Part shown: positions 1 through 6,380 of the stretch, piece after piece
How the letters are laid out: every line of letters starts with the position of its first letter
Numbering within the stretch: position 1 is the stretch's first letter
Assembly (NCBI GenBank): GCA_025927935.1
Contig: JAICKM010000192.1
Coordinates: 1-10,296 of the forward strand
Length of the DNA: 10,296 nucleotides
Direction of reading: 5' to 3'
From: Chloroflexia bacterium
GTDB taxonomy: Bacteria; Chloroflexota; Chloroflexia; QHBQ01; JADMIH01
Translations under genes and position numbers: made by a program
Notes under the pieces: generated by a model
Seen by the model: only the letters and a program-made list of their open reading frames with translations
Databases searched by the model: none
Told to the model about the DNA's origin: nothing

Positions 1-839
1 AGACGGGCCAGCAGCACCGGGTTGATGGCCGCCGGGGTGGCGGTGCGGTAGCGCAGCCAATCGGCGCCCTGATCCAGTACGGCGAAATCGGCGTCCGGGC
101 CGAAGTCGAGCAGGCCCAGGTAGTGCACGATGGGGCCGGTCAGGCAGAGATCGTACAGCGGCGGGCCGAGCAGGGAGCGCTTCAATTCCTCAGCAGTGCC
201 GCGGGCCAGGATGCGTCCGCGTTTGATGATAGCGATGCGGTCGGCCAGGCTCTCGGCCTCGGCCAGGTTGTGGCTGCAAAGCACGACGGTGCGCCGGCTG
301 CCGCGCAGATCGGCAATGGAGTCGCGCACCACCTTGGCCGATTGCGGGTCCATGGCCGAGGTCGGCTCGTCGAGGAACACGACGAGCGGGTCATGGAGCA
401 GCGTGCGGATCAGCGCCACCTTCTGGCGCATGCCTTTGGAGTACTCGCCCAGCCGCCGGTCGCGGGCGTAGCCCAGGTCGAACTGTTGCAGCATGGCGTC
501 GGCGCGCGCCCGGCGCACATCCGGCGCCATACCCTGCACCGCGCCGAAGAAGTCGAGGTATTCGGGCGCGCGCATGCGGTTGTAGAGGCCGGGTAACTCG
601 GTCAGCAGGCCGATCAGCGAGCGCACCGTCTCGGCCTCGGTCACGGTGTCATAGCCCGCGATGCGCGCCGTGCCCGCGCTGGGCGCCAGCAGGCTACAGA
701 GCATACGCACCGTCGTCGTCTTGCCCGCGCCGTTATGCCCCAGCAAGGCCAGGATCTCGCCCTCGGCCACATCCAGGTCGAGTCCGGCCACGGCGGTAAA
801 GTCGCCGAACCGCTTGGTTAAGTTGTGCGCTTCAATCAT
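1..839 (-). CDS. ABC-2-type transporter ATP-binding protein (C-terminus cut by window edge)
   Basis: This is the cytoplasmic ATPase of an ABC exporter of the DrrA/NatA/CcmA type. It would pair with an ABC-2 permease expected beyond the left edge. The frame is open from an ATG at 839 to the edge (279 codons). The nucleotide-binding domain is complete: Walker A GHNGAGKT at residues 34-41, Q-loop region near E81, a signature written EYSKGMRQK at about 132-140 (SKGM replaces LSGGQ, usual in this subfamily), Walker B VVFLDEPTSAMDP at about 153-165 with catalytic E158, and switch histidine H190. About 70 further residues form the start of a C-terminal extension. The start is supported by the typical opening MIEAHNLTKRFG. 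No Shine-Dalgarno sequence precedes it; a heptamer repeat begins three bases upstream of the ATG. The substrate cannot be told from the ATPase. Confidence 0.93.
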   Translation of the reverse strand, partial: MIEAHNLTKRFGDFTAVAGLDLDVAEGEILALLGHNGAGKTTTVRMLCSLLAPSAGTARIAGYDTVTEAETVRSLIGLLTELPGLYNRMRAPEYLDFFGAVQGMAPDVRRARADAMLQQFDLGYARDRRLGEYSKGMRQKVALIRTLLHDPLVVFLDEPTSAMDPQSAKVVRDSIADLRGSRRTVVLCSHNLAEAESLADRIAIIKRGRILARGTAEELKRSLLGPPLYDLCLTGPIVHYLGLLDFGPDADFAVLDQGADWLRYRTATPAAINPVLLAR

Positions 840-842
840 CGG

Positions 843-963
843 AGTGCTGAGTGCTGAGTGCTGAGTACGAATGCTGAGTAAAGAGAGTAAGCGCCAGGCG
901 AGCGGTAAAAGATCTACTGCTCGCCTGCCACCTATCTCCCGTTATTACTCAGCACTCAGCACT
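843..963. repeat. heptamer tandem repeats facing each other around a stem-loop
   Basis: Three exact copies of the heptamer AGTGCTG stand in tandem at 843-863, followed by decayed copies to about 883. Two copies of its complement, CAGCACT, occur at 950-963. As a result, 850-867 and 946-963 form a perfect 18-base inverted repeat. A second inverted repeat (895-907 with 915-927) is nested inside. The array fills the whole spacer between the glycoside hydrolase stop codon, whose last base it overlaps, and the ABC ATPase start. It resembles the short tandemly repeated sequences known between genes in several phyla. It has no spacers and is not CRISPR. Confidence 0.85.
895..927 (-). terminator. strong stem-loop, possible terminator after the glycoside hydrolase gene
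   Basis: Bases 895-907 pair with 915-927, giving 13 pairs around a 7-base loop. One pair (904/918) is a G-U wobble in plus-strand RNA and a C-A mismatch in minus-strand RNA. It starts 36 bases past the stop codon of the minus-strand glycoside hydrolase gene. On that strand it is followed by a pyrimidine-rich stretch (CTTACTCTCTTTACTC) rather than a clean U-tract. Termination is therefore plausible but not proven, and the stem could equally be part of the repeat element. Confidence 0.4.
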
Positions 964-2456
964 TACGTCGTCGCGCCCGTGCGGCGCATCATGTAGAAGA
1001 CGACCCCGGCGATCCCCGCCAGGAGCAGGAGGCCGCCAATGACCAACAGGGCCGTGTTGTCGCCCCCTGTCGCTCCGGCGGGCGGGATCGCCGTGGGCGC
1101 CACAGTGGGCGTTTCGGCAGCGCCCGGCGCCGCGGTGGCGGTAGCCACCGCGCCCGGCGCGGGCGTATCAGTGGCAACGGCCCCGCCCGTGGCCGGGGTA
1201 TCCGTCGCTACGGCCCCGCCCGTGGCCGGAGTGGCCGTGGCTGCCGCGCCCGCCGTCGGCGTGGGCACCAGCGCGCCCGGCCCCTGGTAGCGGCCCGCGG
1301 CCTGCCGGATGGCCTTGTAGACCGGCTGTATCGTAAAGTCCGGGTCCACCATGCGGAAATAGTATTCGGCCTTGGTGTCCGGGATGTCGCCCACCTGGCG
1401 GAAATACCAGATGAAGAACACGCCCGCCCACGGCCAGTTGTCCTGCGCGTACTGAATGCCGTCCACGGTCCACTTGGCCTGCGTAGCGGGATCGACGCGC
1501 CGCCAGTGCAACTGCTCCTCCTGGCTCAGCGTCGTCGGCGAGGCATTCCAGCCGTACTCATTGAACCAGACGGCCTTGTTGCTGTCGCCGTTCTTGACCA
1601 TGACGTCATGCAGCAGTTCCACGCGCCGGAAGTTCAGCTTGTCGGGCGCGGGCGGGTCGGCGGGCGGCAGGTCCAGGCCATAGGCGTTAGCGGAAAGGAT
1701 GTCAAAGTAGTCCTTCGCACCCGCCTGGTACATCTGGTCCCAATAGTCCAGTTCGTTCAGGTTGCCGGCGTAGTCGATCTGCTCCAGCGTGATCGCCATG
1801 GGCGCGCTGAGGATCGATACGTTGGGATCGGCGGCCTTGGCCTTCGGATACACCGTCTTGAGCATCTCGACGTAGGCTGCCGGGTCGACCTTGCCGCCGG
1901 CCTTCCATTCATAGGCCAAGTTCGGTTCGTTCCAGACCTGGATATACTTCACCCGACCCTGGTAGTGATTCAGCAGGGCGACGATGAAGTCGGCCAGGTC
2001 GCTGTTGTTCTTGGGCGCGTCGTTGGCGCCGCTGCCGGGGTTGCGCGCCCAATCGGGCGCGAAGGAGATGCGCGCCACCACCTGCAAATTGCGTTGCAGG
2101 GCCTGGTCCACGATAAAGTCGTACTTGTCCCAGGCGCTCTTGGCGGGACCGTTGCGCGTGTCGGTGAAGTCGCCCTTCTTTGAGATCTCGATGTCGCTCC
2201 ACTGGAAGTCCTGCTTGATCCAGGCCAGATGCGCCTCGGCGGCCAGGTCCAGAGTCTTGATGACCTTTTCCTGCTCGACTTCCTTATGCAAGAAGACATT
2301 GGCGCCATAGGGATTAACATCGGTATGGGGAATGGTGCCGCGCTGGCCGGTCTGGGCGGCGGCGGGGGGCAACGGCGCGAGCGCGGTGCCGATCAGCACC
2401 AGGGCCAGCAGGCCCAGCAAACCGGCCCGCCACGCGCGGGCAGAGTGCGAAATCAA
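963..2456 (-). CDS. secreted, membrane-anchored clan GH-A glycoside hydrolase (GH39/GH5-like)
   Basis: Predicted retaining glycosidase acting outside the cytoplasmic membrane (497 residues). A basic N-terminus and hydrophobic stretch (about 10-34, ending AAAQ) form a signal peptide. The catalytic (beta/alpha)8 barrel covers about 45-395. WNEPN at 175-179 supplies the acid/base E177, and WFNEYGW at 297-303 supplies the nucleophile E300; both at strand ends are the clan GH-A hallmark. A Thr/Pro/Ala/Gly linker with 11-residue repeats (about 397-460) leads to a C-terminal membrane helix (about 469-488) and a short MMRR tail, so the barrel should be tethered outside. No LPXTG motif is present. TTG at 2456 is chosen as start because AGGAGG lies nine bases upstream and the signal peptide follows directly. 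The frame stays open upstream to 2645, but that part has no secretory character. Substrate is unknown; exact GH family is uncertain. Confidence 0.88.
   Translation of the reverse strand: MISHSARAWRAGLLGLLALVLIGTALAPLPPAAAQTGQRGTIPHTDVNPYGANVFLHKEVEQEKVIKTLDLAAEAHLAWIKQDFQWSDIEISKKGDFTDTRNGPAKSAWDKYDFIVDQALQRNLQVVARISFAPDWARNPGSGANDAPKNNSDLADFIVALLNHYQGRVKYIQVWNEPNLAYEWKAGGKVDPAAYVEMLKTVYPKAKAADPNVSILSAPMAITLEQIDYAGNLNELDYWDQMYQAGAKDYFDILSANAYGLDLPPADPPAPDKLNFRRVELLHDVMVKNGDSNKAVWFNEYGWNASPTTLSQEEQLHWRRVDPATQAKWTVDGIQYAQDNWPWAGVFFIWYFRQVGDIPDTKAEYYFRMVDPDFTIQPVYKAIRQAAGRYQGPGALVPTPTAGAAATATPATGGAVATDTPATGGAVATDTPAPGAVATATAAPGAAETPTVAPTAIPPAGATGGDNTALLVIGGLLLLAGIAGVVFYMMRRTGATT
1165..1230 (-). 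repeat. 33-base tandem repeat in the linker-coding part of the hydrolase gene
   Basis: Two adjacent 33-base units (1165-1197 and 1198-1230) differ at only a few positions. They encode the repeated linker peptide of the type ATDTPATGGAV, and decayed copies continue on either side. In-frame units such as these allow the linker length to change by slippage or recombination. Confidence 0.75.
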
Positions 2457-2465
2457 AACGAAGAT

Positions 2466-2471
2466 CCTCCT
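2466..2471 (-). promoter_or_regulatory. Shine-Dalgarno sequence deciding the TTG start of the hydrolase gene
   Basis: The minus strand reads AGGAGG, nine bases before the TTG at 2456. No ATG or GTG codon in frame has comparable spacing, and the signal peptide begins right after this TTG. Confidence 0.7.
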
Positions 2472-2537
2472 CAGTCTAATGTCCCGCCCAGGTGACGTGC
2501 CCCGCGTGCAGAGCGCCCGGCCACCAGGGGCATCGAA

Positions 2538-2567
2538 AGAATACACGATCCGGCGCCACCGCCGCAA
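2538..2567 (-). promoter_or_regulatory. weak candidate promoter of the hydrolase gene
   Basis: The minus strand carries TTGCGG (2562-2567) and TATTCT (2538-2543) separated by 18 bases, matching the sigma-70 consensus at 3 of 6 and 4 of 6 positions. It would give a leader of roughly 75 bases. The matches are poor enough to arise by chance. Confidence 0.22.
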
Positions 2568-2601
2568 GGTACGGCGGGCGCAAAGTTGAAGCAAAGGGCA
2601 C

Positions 2602-2653
2602 TCCGGGCGGCGCGCGGGGTTCGTATGCTGTGCGTCAAGGCGCACCGCCCGGA
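2602..2653 (-). terminator. candidate terminator after the SLH propeller gene
   Basis: Bases 2602-2614 pair with 2641-2653. As minus-strand RNA this gives 13 pairs with one G-U wobble, closing a 26-base loop. The stem begins 17 bases past the stop codon of the propeller/SLH gene and is followed by GTGCCCTTTGCTTC, a weak U-rich tail. The large loop and broken tail make an intrinsic terminator only moderately likely. Confidence 0.38.
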
Positions 2654-2669
2654 ATGATAATCTAACGAA

Positions 2670-4655
2670 CTAGCGCCCCGCCGGGTTGCAGCCGGGGAAA
2701 AAGGCGTTGGCGATGAACTTGCTTGTCTGCCCGCGCGTGACCGGCGCACCGGGGCGGAACGTGCCGTCGCTGTACCCCTCCACCACGCCATGCGCCGCCG
2801 TGCGCTCGATAAAGAGCCAGAAGGTGCTGTCCGGCGGCACATCCGCAAAGGTCTGTTGCGCGGGCGGGATGGCATCGGCGAAGCCCGCCGCGTTGGCGAC
2901 GAACTTGGCGACCTGCCCGCGCGTGACGGCAGCGCCGGGGCGGAACTCCAGGCAATCGGGGCCGCAAGCGTAGCCGCTAATCACACTATGGGCCACCACG
3001 CGCTCGATAAACAGCCAGAAGGTGCTGTCCGGCGGCACGTCGCGGAAGGTCTGGTGGGTGGCCGGGATGGCATCGGTGTACCCGGTGGCGTTGGCGACGA
3101 ACTTGGCGACCTGGCCCCGCGTCACATTGGCGCCGGGACGGAAGGTACCGTCGCTATAGCCGCCGGCGATGCCCTGGCAGGCCAGGCAGCGGATGAAAGC
3201 GTAGAATGGCTGCGCGGGCGGCACATCGGAGAAATTCACCGGGCAGGCGGTGACGGTCGCCGTAGCGGGGGGCGTCGCGGTGGGCGCCCCCGTGGGCGAA
3301 GCCGTGGGCGTGGGGCTGGGCGGCACACCATCGCCCCGATCGCGCAGGAAGACATCGGACGCGGCGTTCGTGTCACCGGGCACCAGGTTGCTGCTCGCCG
3401 ATTCGAAGGCCACGTAGCGGCCGGTCGCGCTGCTCGCCGGGCGCCCGCTGTCGCCGTCGCCCTGTGTGCCGTCCGTTGCCAGCGTCGCCCGCTCCAGACT
3501 GCCGGTCGCCCGGTCGCGGACAAAGATGTCGGCGGAACCATTCGTGTCGCCGGGGATCAGGTTGCCCGATCCCGACTTGAAGGCCACGATTTGCCCGTCG
3601 GCGCTCAGACTCGGCTCGTAGGCGCCCGCGTTGCCTTCGACGCCGCCCACGCCGAGGCTGGCGCGCTCCACAGCCCCGGTCTGCCGGTCGCGCACGAATA
3701 CGTCATAGTTGCCGTTGCTGTCGCCGGACACCAGGTTGGCGGCGTAGGATTGGAAGGCGACGAAGCGGCCGTCCGCGCTCAGACTGGGCGTCCCACTATC
3801 CCCATCGGCCTGGTCGCCTGTGACGGTCAGGCTGGCGCGTTCGGTGGTCCCGGTCTGTAAGTCGCGCAGGAACACGTCATAGGCGCCGTTGGTGTCGCCG
3901 GGCACCAGGTTGGTCGCATCGGTGTCGAAGGCAACGAAACGCCCATCCGCGCTGAGGCGAGGATCGTAGGCGGCGCGGTCGGCCTGCGTGCCATCCGTCG
4001 CCACGCTGGCGCGAACTGTCGCACCGGTGTGCCAGTCGTGCACGAACACATCCGTGGCGTTGTTGGTGTCGCCCGCGACCAGATTGGTGGCCTGCGAGGT
4101 GAAGGCCACGAGGGCGCCGTCTCCGCTCAGGCTTGGCGCGTCGCTGGTGCCGTTGCCCGGCGCACCCGCCGAGTCCACGCTCACCCGCTCAGTCGTCCCG
4201 GTCTGGAGATCGCGCACGAACACGTCGCTAACGCCGTTAGTGTCGTCCGCAACCAGGTTGCTCGCCGTCGATTGGAAGGCCACGAACCGGCCGTCCGCGC
4301 TGATCGCCGCGGCAGTGCTGAGGCCGGTAGCCGTGCCGGTCAGGGGCACGCTGGCCCAGATCGTCGTGCCGAGCAAACGGTCACGCACATACACGTCGGC
4401 CAGGCCATTGGTGTCGCTGGGCACCAGGGCCGCCACGGACTCGAAAGCGACGAAGCGACCGTCGCCGCTAATGGCCGGGCCGCTGCTCATGCCCGGCGCT
4501 TGAGCGCCCGCTGCCGTCAGGCTCACTCGGTCGGTGCTGGGAGCAATCAGGGGCAAGACCGCCCCGGCGCGCGGCGATGGGGCGGGGCGCAGGCTTGCAA
4601 TCAGCAACAGGACGGGCAAAGTGAAGCCAAACACAGCGAGACGGCGCGGATGCAT
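2670..4655 (-). CDS. secreted seven-bladed PD40-type beta-propeller protein with three SLH domains
   Basis: A surface protein of 661 residues. A basic, hydrophobic N-terminus (1-32, ending RAGA) is a signal peptide. Residues 41-442 hold seven units of 56-58 residues, each with a core like SADGRFVAF and an end like GDTNGxxDVFVRD, the WD40-like (PD40/TolB) pattern. Seven units predict a closed seven-bladed propeller. A Pro/Thr/Ser-rich linker (about 445-471) joins it to three S-layer homology domains at about 472-526, 537-592 and 602-650, each with FxDVPP and a FRPGxxVTRGQ motif. SLH domains normally hold proteins to secondary cell-wall polymers or the S-layer, so the propeller should face outwards. 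The ligand is unknown. The DTNG motifs look able to bind calcium, which is inference. ATG at 4655 is preferred because AAGGA lies five bases upstream and the signal peptide starts there; the frame is open further upstream, to 4712. Confidence 0.93.
   Translation of the reverse strand: MHPRRLAVFGFTLPVLLLIASLRPAPSPRAGAVLPLIAPSTDRVSLTAAGAQAPGMSSGPAISGDGRFVAFESVAALVPSDTNGLADVYVRDRLLGTTIWASVPLTGTATGLSTAAAISADGRFVAFQSTASNLVADDTNGVSDVFVRDLQTGTTERVSVDSAGAPGNGTSDAPSLSGDGALVAFTSQATNLVAGDTNNATDVFVHDWHTGATVRASVATDGTQADRAAYDPRLSADGRFVAFDTDATNLVPGDTNGAYDVFLRDLQTGTTERASLTVTGDQADGDSGTPSLSADGRFVAFQSYAANLVSGDSNGNYDVFVRDRQTGAVERASLGVGGVEGNAGAYEPSLSADGQIVAFKSGSGNLIPGDTNGSADIFVRDRATGSLERATLATDGTQGDGDSGRPASSATGRYVAFESASSNLVPGDTNAASDVFLRDRGDGVPPSPTPTASPTGAPTATPPATATVTACPVNFSDVPPAQPFYAFIRCLACQGIAGGYSDGTFRPGANVTRGQVAKFVANATGYTDAIPATHQTFRDVPPDSTFWLFIERVVAHSVISGYACGPDCLEFRPGAAVTRGQVAKFVANAAGFADAIPPAQQTFADVPPDSTFWLFIERTAAHGVVEGYSDGTFRPGAPVTRGQTSKFIANAFFPGCNPAGR
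2700..3242 (-). repeat. three SLH-coding repeats
   Basis: This part encodes the three S-layer homology domains. The second and third are 198 bases (66 residues) apart and nearly identical over long stretches: the blocks starting at 2803 and 3001 differ at one base in the first 36 or so. The first copy is more diverged. Recent internal duplication or gene conversion is the simplest reading. Confidence 0.8.
3330..4535 (-). repeat. seven propeller-blade repeats of about 174 bases
   Basis: The SxDG core recurs at residues 63, 119, 177, 235, 293, 351 and 409, a spacing of 56 and then 58 residues five times. The first unit starts at TDRVSL and the last stops after FLRDRGDG, so whole blades are present at both ends. 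The DNA copies have diverged more than the SLH repeats. Confidence 0.85.
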
Positions 4656-4678
4656 CAGGGTCCTTTCCGGCAAAGCGA

Positions 4679-4707
4679 AAGGCTCCGCAGGCAACTGCCG
4701 GAGCCTT
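4679..4707 (-). terminator. candidate terminator between the CPPC TlpA gene and the propeller gene
   Basis: A perfect 9-base stem (4679-4687 with 4699-4707) is extended by three more pairs past a single bulged base. On the minus strand the stem ends in CCTTTCGCTTTG, a short broken U-rich tail. It lies 37 bases beyond the stop codon of the TlpA gene and 24 bases before the propeller start. A smaller 6-base stem (4722-4727 with 4733-4738) stands between it and that stop codon. If it terminates only partly, it would lower expression of the propeller gene. Confidence 0.45.
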
Positions 4708-4743
4708 GGCAAATATGGTTAGCGGGCCGCGTGCCCGCATGAG

Positions 4744-5535
4744 TTACTGGGCGAGCAGACTGTTGAGCTTGGTCTGCATCGTGGCGCTGTCCAGGCCGGT
4801 GACGACCAGATCTTTGATCACGCCGTCACGCCCGACAAAGATGTGGGTGGGAATACCGGTCACATAATAAGCGCGCGACGCCTTGCCGTCCAGGTCCAGC
4901 GCAAACTTCCAGCTATAGCCCCCCTGTTGGACGTATTGCTGCACCTGCGCCTGGGATTCTTGCACATCCACGCCCAGGATTTCGATGCCCTTGGCCTGGT
5001 AGGCGGGATAGAGCTTCTCCATCTCCGGCATCTCGGCGCGGCAGGGCGGGCACCAGGTGGCCCAGAAGTTGACCCAGACCGGTTTCACGCCGCGGTAGCT
5101 GCTCAGTTGGACCGTGCTGCCGTCCAGGCCGGTGAGAGTGAAGTCGGGCGCCAGGTAGCCCACGCGCGGGCTTTCCTTGCCGCCGCCCGCGCCCTGGCCC
5201 ACGTTGATGGTGGACGAGGCGCCCGCCGCGCCGGCGGTGGCGGGTGCAGCGGCTTTGCGCGGGGTGAGCATGATGGCCGCCATGAGGACGATCACCACCA
5301 CCGCAGCCACCAGCGAGATCACGATGGGCAGCATCGAGCCGCGCGGGGCCGGGGCCTCCTCCTCGTCCTCATACGGGCCGGCATCGGCGGGTTCGGTGTG
5401 GATGCTGTCATCGGGCACCGGCGCTTCTTCCGCGGCGCGCACCCGGCGCCGGGGCAACGTGCCATACGCGGGGGCATCCTCCGCCGGGAAGTCCTCCGGG
5501 GCATCGGCAACGGGATAATCGGGATTGCTGCTCAT
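4744..5535 (-). CDS. membrane-anchored TlpA/ResA-like thiol-disulfide oxidoreductase, CPPC centre
   Basis: A thioredoxin-fold protein of 263 residues, facing the outside of the cytoplasmic membrane. An acidic, Pro/Ala-rich cytoplasmic tail (1-66) precedes one membrane helix (about 69-90), an Ala/Gly-rich spacer, and a redoxin domain (about 124-263). The active site WCPPC places the redox cysteines at 162 and 165. GIPTH has the cis-proline at 229 expected opposite the active site. Family members reduce or exchange disulfides on exported proteins, often during cytochrome c maturation; no cytochrome gene is visible here, so the partner is unknown. ATG at 5535 is preferred since the paralogue upstream also begins with MS; GAAAGG lies only two bases before it. 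An in-frame GTG at 5592 is the alternative. The spacer to the upstream paralogue is 121 bases. Confidence 0.92.
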   Translation of the reverse strand: MSSNPDYPVADAPEDFPAEDAPAYGTLPRRRVRAAEEAPVPDDSIHTEPADAGPYEDEEEAPAPRGSMLPIVISLVAAVVVIVLMAAIMLTPRKAAAPATAGAAGASSTINVGQGAGGGKESPRVGYLAPDFTLTGLDGSTVQLSSYRGVKPVWVNFWATWCPPCRAEMPEMEKLYPAYQAKGIEILGVDVQESQAQVQQYVQQGGYSWKFALDLDGKASRAYYVTGIPTHIFVGRDGVIKDLVVTGLDSATMQTKLNSLLAQ

Positions 5536-5549
5536 AGCCTTTCGCGCCC

Positions 5550-5567
5550 CGCCCAGCGCACTGGGCG
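5550..5567 (-). promoter_or_regulatory. small stem-loop just before the CPPC TlpA start
   Basis: Bases 5550-5556 and 5561-5567 form a perfect 7-base GC-rich stem with a 4-base loop, 14 bases upstream of the ATG and close to the ribosome binding site. It has no U-tract, so it could influence translation but is not a convincing terminator. It lies within codons if the GTG at 5592 is the true start. Confidence 0.3.
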
Positions 5568-5584
5568 ACCGCGGCGCCGCTCCT

Positions 5585-5604
5585 TTCACCACTATTCACC
5601 ACTA
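5585..5604. repeat. two tandem copies of a 10-base unit
   Basis: TTCACCACTA occurs at 5585-5594 and again at 5595-5604, exactly head to tail, in the spacer between the two TlpA genes. A degraded third copy may follow. It is a second instance of a short tandem repeat between genes in this window. Confidence 0.75.
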
Positions 5605-5656
5605 CTTAACCATTACATACGGCGCAAGGAGCGCCCTGGGATTTACAACAACCCGC

Positions 5657-6274
5657 TTATTGACCCATCAGTTTATTCACAGCGGCTTGCATTTGCGGCT
5701 GGGTAATGCTGCCCACCACAATATTCTGGATCACTCCGTCGCGGCCGATAAAGACATGGGTGGGCAGGCCGGTGATGCGATATTGGCGTGTAATCTTGCC
5801 GTCGAGGTCGAGCAGGAAGGACCAGGTATAGCCGCCCTTGCTGACATAGGGCTGCACCAGCTGGGATGGCTCCAGGTCGTCTACCCCAAGAATCTCCAGG
5901 CCCTGATCATGATACTGCTTGTAGAACTCCTGCATCTGGGGCATCTCGACCTGGCAATGCGGGCACCAGGTGGCCCAGAAGTTGACCCAGACCGGCTTCA
6001 CGCCGCGATAGCTGCTCAGTTGGACGCTGCCGCCCTCCAACCGCCCCAATGTGAAGTTAGGCGCCAGCGCCCCAATGCTCATCGCTTCGGGCACCCCGGC
6101 GGTCTTTGGCTTGCTTGGGGTCAGGATGATGCTCACCAGCAGGCCCAGCACCAGCAGGCCACTGGCGGCGGCGACAATGATCGAGAGCCGCGCGGCCCGC
6201 GCCGGGGGCGCGGCGTCGTCCGCGGCGTCCTCATACGGTTGTAGGCTGTCGAGGGAAGTCGTTTCGTCGCTCAT
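5657..6274 (-). CDS. membrane-anchored TlpA/ResA-like thiol-disulfide oxidoreductase, CPHC centre
   Basis: A paralogue of the downstream gene (205 residues). It has the same plan with a shorter cytoplasmic tail: acidic residues 1-25, one membrane helix (about 31-52), then a redoxin domain from about 66. The active site WCPHC has cysteines at 104 and 107, and the cis-proline motif GLPTH has P171. The core segment around the active site is nearly identical to the paralogue, but the dipeptide between the cysteines is PH, as in DsbA, instead of PP. That dipeptide tunes redox potential in the thioredoxin superfamily, so the two may work in opposite or sequential steps (inference). ATG at 6274 follows AAAAGG and matches the MS start of the paralogue; ATG at 6286 is possible. 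It is the first gene after the divergent promoter region. Confidence 0.92.
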   Translation of the reverse strand: MSDETTSLDSLQPYEDAADDAAPPARAARLSIIVAAASGLLVLGLLVSIILTPSKPKTAGVPEAMSIGALAPNFTLGRLEGGSVQLSSYRGVKPVWVNFWATWCPHCQVEMPQMQEFYKQYHDQGLEILGVDDLEPSQLVQPYVSKGGYTWSFLLDLDGKITRQYRITGLPTHVFIGRDGVIQNIVVGSITQPQMQAAVNKLMGQ

Positions 6275-6315
6275 GGTCCTTTTCATCCTTGCCTGTCATG
6301 CGAAGGGGTGCAGGC

Positions 6316-6348
6316 CCAACATACCAACACGCCAATATACACGCCAAC
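6316..6348. repeat. CCAAC-containing imperfect repeats in the TlpA leader
   Basis: ACACGCCAA occurs at 6327-6335 and 6339-6347, 12 bases apart, and two further CCAAC words stand at 6316 and 6324. They fall in the predicted untranslated leader of the CPHC TlpA gene, where the transcript would read GTTGG several times. This could be a regulator or RNA-binding site, or drift of a simple repeat. Confidence 0.45.
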
Positions 6349-6380
6349 ACACGATGCACGCCGCTGCTAATATAGGGATG

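Noticed and set aside
843..963. CRISPR-like array in the heptamer region
   Set aside because: Units are seven bases long, contiguous and without unique spacers, so this is a simple tandem repeat.
963..1060. Sortase-anchored C-terminus on the glycoside hydrolase
   Set aside because: The hydrophobic segment and basic tail are there, but there is no LPXTG-type motif before them; a plain membrane anchor fits better.
2457..2645. N-terminal extension of the glycoside hydrolase
   Set aside because: Arg-rich, non-secretory sequence ahead of a textbook signal peptide. The AGGAGG and TTG inside it give a better start, and the region also overlaps candidate promoter and terminator elements.
2790..3860. 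Long open frame on the plus strand opposite the propeller/SLH gene
   Set aside because: It mirrors a GC-rich repeat gene with clear domains on the minus strand, has no recognisable family and no ribosome binding site, and its Gly/Arg/Val-rich composition is typical of antisense shadows.
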